A stretch of DNA of 64,000 nucleotides from Alnus glutinosa (lineage: Eukaryota; Streptophyta; Magnoliopsida; Fagales; Betulaceae): the NCBI RefSeq assembly GCF_958979055.1, contig NC_084892.1, positions 6,279,501 to 6,343,500 on the forward strand, read 5' to 3'. Below, piece by piece: positions 58,892 through 64,000 of this stretch. How positions within the stretch are numbered: the first letter of the stretch is position 1; every line of letters starts with the position of its first letter. Under the pieces are notes generated by a model. That model was not told the DNA's origin. It did not search any database and worked only from the letters and a program-made list of their open reading frames with translations. The position numbers were made by a program, and so were the translations under genes.

Positions 58892-61800
58892 TTAAACTTG
58901 GATCTCTAGAGGCCATCTGTACATCTCTTCTTCTGGGGTTGGGATGTTAAAGGTAACCAATCCAGTTGCAGAGTCATAGTCGAATTCAGTCTCAGCATTG
59001 CCCACTGTGCACTTCAACGGGCGCTGGGACGAGTAAGCACCAAACCGTCCGCATCCCCGAACTTTAAGGGCAATTGTTGCAGTTGGAGATCGGTCCTCAC
59101 TGAGAGAAGTACACAGCTCTGATGAAACTTCACCATCAAAGAGCTCTGATTTTGGGTCTGAAGCCATACGGACCTCAACCTGCTCCACTGCACCACCAGT
59201 GTTGAACATGTCGAGCAGCCCGATTGGTGCAAATGAAATGCTGGATGTGATTTCCTGCACAACAGAGAAACAGAAAATTCAGTATGTCTATTTAAGAAAG
59301 CAGCCTGAGAGAAAAAGAAAAAGAAGGGCGTCCAGAAAGTCTCACCTTAAGTGGACAGAAGTGGAAAAGTTCATACTCAAGAACTTTAAGTGTCAGCGGT
59401 ACTGAAGCACCATTTGGTAGGCGAACCACTTCTCCTGAATTTCAAAAGTAAAGTTTGTTAGGACTTTCAGAATTTTGTATAATAGAAGTTTTACCAAGAA
59501 TTCCTTATTTGGAGAATATATATGATGAGCCTGAACTAATTGCGTCTTTAGTATTACTTCAACCTTCTAATACATTAATCACTGTTTCATAACAATCTTT
59601 ACATTCAACTTAAATTTGGTTAAACTATTATCCACAAATTTACATCCGCAACTACAAGTCAAATTTTCTTCAGATTTACTTGTAAAAAATGGTTGCCTCA
59701 AAGAAGAAAATTACCTGATCTATGGGCATAAACAACTGTCTCCCCATTCCAATTGGCACCAGCAACTTCAGCCATGAGTTCGACATCAGTAACTCGGACA
59801 GAACAAGTAAGGGTACCGGGAGATTCATCATGGATGCGGGTTTTCTTCTCAATCTTGCACCATCCAGCACCTTGACAGTTGAACACACCAACAACTCCGG
59901 AGTATTTGTTTACATTCCATACTTTGAGCAAGCTGCAAAATAAATTTTCTACATGAGTATTTCTGTACAATGTTCCAAAGATATATAGTGGGTTAACAAG
60001 ATGACAATGGAGAAAGAGTAAACCTGATCCCATCTCTAGCTGGATCAACAAAGAGACAGTCACGGGTGGGTCTACCAGGTAGCTGGGCACGGAGAACTGA
60101 TCCATCAGGGAGGACCAGTTTCTTCAAAAGTTCAAAGTTGTGATTGCCAGGCTTATCACTATTAAAAATAAGACAAGTAAAGATTCACATTAAAACCTTG
60201 TTATATTTCCCTTATAACAATTTAACTTTATTATTTTCATGAATAGAACATAAAATATCATGTACCTAACATAAATTGGACATCCACCAATTGCGCGAGC
60301 TGCACCATGATAATCTGCTGCTGGGTGTAGACTCTGCAAACCAAGATTTTTTTTTTATAAATATTACATGTTTTGTGATGATAATAGAATTAAAGTAGTG
60401 CTCGTATTCTTCCTTTCCAAGTGGATGATAACAATGTTAAAGTAAATGGAATAGATAGATGCTATTTAAAAGAGCAACATATAACTCTACCCATTTGCTT
60501 TGAACAAACAAAATTATTGGTTAAATTAAAGCCTTCATCAATACAAGATTAATAATATGAGATAGTGAGCATACACTCATTTCTAGACCTATGATAAATG
60601 ACCTCATTTCATAATTTTTTTAATATCCCCTTGTCAATATCAGCTCAAACCAATCAAGGATCACAGCTGATGAACGAGCAAAATTAAGGCATAAAATGAT
60701 TTATTTCTACTTACATGGAACATATCCCAGTCAGGTTGCATAAATTCTCCGAGGAAGAGGGAGTTGTAAGCCACAGAGGAAATATGGATGGTATGGGAAG
60801 CAGGGTCCCGAGGGTAAAAGTCATCAGAAGCTCTCACCACAGCAGTCTGCTTGGTACTGTACATCCCATCAGTGTTGTGACACATGCAAGCAATGCATCC
60901 ATTGTCCGGGAAGTTTCGAGCAATTGAGGCCTCAAGGGCCTGGGTGTAGCTACGTGTGATAGAAACTCTGCCACCGTGGCCAGCACCCAAAGTCTCAATA
61001 ATATTTTGCACATCAACTTTTACTCCATCTACTCCACATGACGCCAGGTAAGCATGAAGCTCATTGTAGAAGTTGAAAACCTTCTTTGGATGCACCAGAC
61101 CCAGGCCGTGAACAGCCAGGCTGTCCATGACTATATCTGGTTGGTTGCCTAGTACACCAGGGGACTGCACTGGATATGCGAGAGCAGTGTCATAGTGTTC
61201 CATACCATCTGCTGCTGGCTTCACTCCACCCCAGTAACCAGCCAGAGCATGCCATACATACACATATCTGCGCCAACATAAAATAGAAATGGAACTTTAT
61301 GAGTAAAATACCCTATTTTCTAGGAAGGCTTTCCCTTTTCCAAAGAAATATAAGCAAAATTTAGTCTCACTATATTGTCTTACAACCAAGGCAATTAAAA
61401 TGTTCATCTTCCTATTCTTGAATGCAAGACATTTCTAGAGATTGAACCTCTGTTTGAACAGTATTATACTTCATGTTTATTTGATTATTTCCTCCTTGCC
61501 AACACAGATTCTGTTCTAAATTCCCCATATAGGAATAACCACTTGCAATTTAACTCTGATCGTAACAACAATAAATTTCTCCAAAGTTTTCAGAGGTAAG
61601 TTTTTGCATAAATCTAGTTTATAGCATGCTGGGAGCCCATGCAAAACTTAATTTTCAAATCTCCTCAATTACATGGGGGGTATGGGAGCGAAGAAAATGA
61701 ATCTATTTTGGGTGAGTGATTATCATGGGTGAAGAGATCCACAGGATGTATAACAAAATACTGCTACAAATTTAACCAGTGCATCTATGATTGTGGCAAA

Positions 61801-63808
61801 TAGATACTGCACACGACAATGTCATATATGAGAAGAGGTGGTTGGCAGCTCTTATCTGTTGTGGGACGATTCACGTGATTTACAACAATGCTAGTAGAAT
61901 ATGAAAAGAGAAATCAAAGATCAACTTCGACCACTTACTTCACGTTTTGATGTTGCTTGGCTCCATCTACAACTTGCTTCAAGCCTGAGACCTGTTCATC
62001 GTTGTTGCTATTCTTTTGGAATTTTGAATTCTCTTTTATTCCTGTCAGCCTACTTGCAAACCTGTAATCAACAAATTAGCCCATGAATCAATAACCAATT
62101 GCTTGAATCAGAACGAACATCACACGGGAGGGTAAAAAAGAGAGTCGACATTATGGATAGTTGGTTACTTCTTAACGTCTCTAATTTTTGTTCTAACATG
62201 AAGTAGACATTATGGTAATTCTTTTTACCAGGAGAAAACTTAATTATAATGATGAGCTGTCCTTTGAAGTTCTACAGACATCAACTCCTGAAACTACTTA
62301 TCTTTAAGATAAACAGTTCTCTTATATTGCGTGACATCAACAAGAACATGACTAAATTAATGGCACAATGATCTCTATATGAGAGCTCCTTACTGGAGGA
62401 AAAAAAAGAAAGCAAATTAATACTGCATATAGCACTTCATTTCGAAGAGGGCATGTATTTGAGAGGGAGAGATCTTACTGTGCTCCTTCTTGCACAACAG
62501 CATCAGCATCCTTGGGTTTACTTTCAATCTGCTGCCAACCATCATCTATAATTAGGAATTTTGGAGGTGTTCCTCCCTCGGATAAGCTGCAATTGTTCCA
62601 GAATACAACTTAGTGACTTAATATTCTATAATTGTTGTTTTTAAATTTCAAGAACAAGTATTGAAAAGAAGTTAGTTCCTATGTGATTAATAACCTTTTA
62701 AGGCCTTCCTCAACGCCCTCAGCTGTGACATCTGTATAGAAAGCATCCCATGTGCACCAGCCAAACCAGTCAACGAAAGAAGGTAACTGCATACAACCAG
62801 AAAAACAGTACCATGAGATTCTTTCAGAGATTCCTTATTATTAAGGGACCAACTTGCTTTTTTGTCAAACATTTATTTTATTTTTCAATGATTTATGCAA
62901 TTCCTTAAGTTCTGCAGATTTCCTATTGACTACAAACAAACAAATAGAGTTGTTCTTACCTTTTTCTTCTCACGATGAAGGAAAGTTTGCCTATGTTTTT
63001 CTACAGCCCTGTTTAAAGAATAGCAATTAAGGAACGTTACTCACTCTCCAGAAAGTAGAAAACAAAACGCATTATCTTAATTTAGGATCCTTCTAATAAT
63101 GTCAAATTCAGAAAAGCTGAAGAAAATGTTCAAGGGAGGTGAAGGACTCACTTAACAGCCTGGTTGATTACTTCGAAAGGATTGGTTCCAGCATGCATGT
63201 AGATAAGGTGAAGGCCTTGATTTGTCTGAACAGCATTATCTCCTGCAAAACCAATTCACACACCACAAAAACAAGTCGTTTCGGTTCTTTTGAACTCCAT
63301 CCTTTCTATTTTTTTCATCCCCAAATGCAATAAACTCCACTAAATTGATTCATGTGAACCATAGAGTCATTCAGTGGTCTCTCCAGCCAGATTGTGTTCG
63401 CATTAATGACAGCTCCACCCCTCATACGAATGGTTACTCTCCTCCATTATTGGCAGACGGGATGGGACTCAATTAATAGAAGATATGGCCCTAAATAATG
63501 GTATGACGGGGAAGATGTGTTGTGCCTACACCATATACTTTTTGTTGGCCATTATCTACTCACCACTGTCCAGGCAAATCTCAATCTCATTCTTGTCGTT
63601 GCCTTGCAGAGCAGCACGGAAAGGGCCTTCAAGGAGAGGGAGGAAGACAGTGTAGATGGTTGGGCTGTCATCTTGATGGCCGCCAGTGCAATCTTTGCTC
63701 TCTACGAGCATGAATTGGGTTTCCAGAGGAACATCTCCCCCAGATGTCCCCATTCTTTGAGTCATCCACCACAGCTTGAACCGGAAACAACACATGAATC
63801 GAAGACCC
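58892..63808 (-). CDS. SIP2: SIP2/RFS2-type GH36 protein (alkaline alpha-galactosidase or raffinose-synthase-like), first exon off the window
   Basis: Family members act on raffinose-series sugars. The Arabidopsis SIP2 type is described as an alkaline alpha-galactosidase, usually named probable galactinol-sucrose galactosyltransferase 2. Twelve exons are in the window (63808-63564, 63242-63152, 63008-62960, 62786-62695, 62586-62479, 62061-61939, 61267-60715, 60333-60266, 60158-60024, 59932-59715, 59434-59346, 59254-58892). All are in phase and give about 711 codons of the usual 750-780. Visible motifs are [10 protein letters not shown], the DDGWQQ strand, GVKVDVQN with the likely nucleophile Asp, and [10 protein letters not shown] with the likely acid/base Asp. 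No signal peptide can be judged. Substrate choice between alpha-galactosidase and synthase cannot be settled from sequence alone. The first visible exon starts with one base that completes a codon. Confidence 0.93.
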
Positions 63809-64000
63809 CTGTTACAAAATCAATGCCAAAATTATGACGCTTGAAATATAGAACAAGCATCAAAATATTAAGCAATCTTACATCTAAAGCCACAACAAGA
63901 GTCGAAGTGAGAACAAGAGACTAAGAAATTTTTAAAATTTTCAAAATACCATAAGAAACATACCTAGGACTAGAAAACTTACTATGCCATTGCATAAAAA
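63809..64000 (-). other. Part of intron 1 of the SIP2-type gene
   Basis: The acceptor TAACAG precedes the exon ending at 63808. The donor and first coding exon lie beyond the right edge. Confidence 0.7.

Noticed and set aside
1..64000. tRNA, rRNA, CRISPR or operon-like features
   Set aside because: None were found. The window is plant nuclear DNA with spliced genes. No cloverleaf-like or rRNA sequence was recognised by eye, though a covariance-model scan could still find a tRNA.

Overview
This is a 64-kb window of nuclear DNA from a dicotyledonous plant. Genes are split by short AT-rich introns with GT..AG borders, intergenic DNA is very AT-rich, and plant transposons are abundant. The gene set and the MITE density suit a woody rosid. 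That placement is an inference, and I cannot name the species.

Only four host genes look real. (1) A complete 14-exon cellulose synthase of the primary-wall CESA3 type, minus strand, 15273-22306. (2) A complete 9-exon secreted GH28 polygalacturonase, minus strand, 27730-32310. (3) A PLS-class PPR protein with a DYW-type deaminase domain, plus strand, two exons, 55275-57781. (4) A SIP2/RFS2-type GH36 alkaline alpha-galactosidase or raffinose-synthase-like gene, minus strand, 58892 to the right edge, with its first exon outside the window. Genes 1 and 2 both act on the cell wall (one makes cellulose, the other cuts pectin), but nothing here shows that they are co-regulated. Genes 3 and 4 converge.

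The rest is mostly mobile DNA. Region 1-15000 holds LINE tails, a hAT MITE nested in a 5'-truncated LINE, several foldback MITEs, a Myb/SANT-like protein fragment and an RNase H fragment. Region 22.3-27.7 kb holds a long-TIR Mutator-type MITE with a perfect 9-bp target duplication and a Tourist-type MITE with a TAA duplication. Region 35.3-39.1 kb is a direct duplication of about 0.8 kb. One copy carries a Tourist MITE that is absent from the other, giving filled and empty sites side by side. Region 40.5-48.4 kb is a three-layer nest: a foldback repeat, a degenerate Ty3/gypsy chromovirus with both LTRs and an AAGAG duplication, and a solo LTR with a TTAGG duplication inside the gypsy 5' LTR.

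Region 49152-55086 is the most notable object: a 5.9-kb Mutator-like element with about 250-bp terminal inverted repeats. It carries two convergent genes, as maize MuDR does. One is a decayed MURA-like transposase. The other is a small intact reading frame for a GRF-type zinc finger, coiled-coil and membrane-segment protein in the position that mudrB has in MuDR. Its right end lies 188 bp upstream of the PPR start codon.

Exon borders were placed by hand from splice-site consensus, reading-frame phase and family knowledge. No database search was possible.
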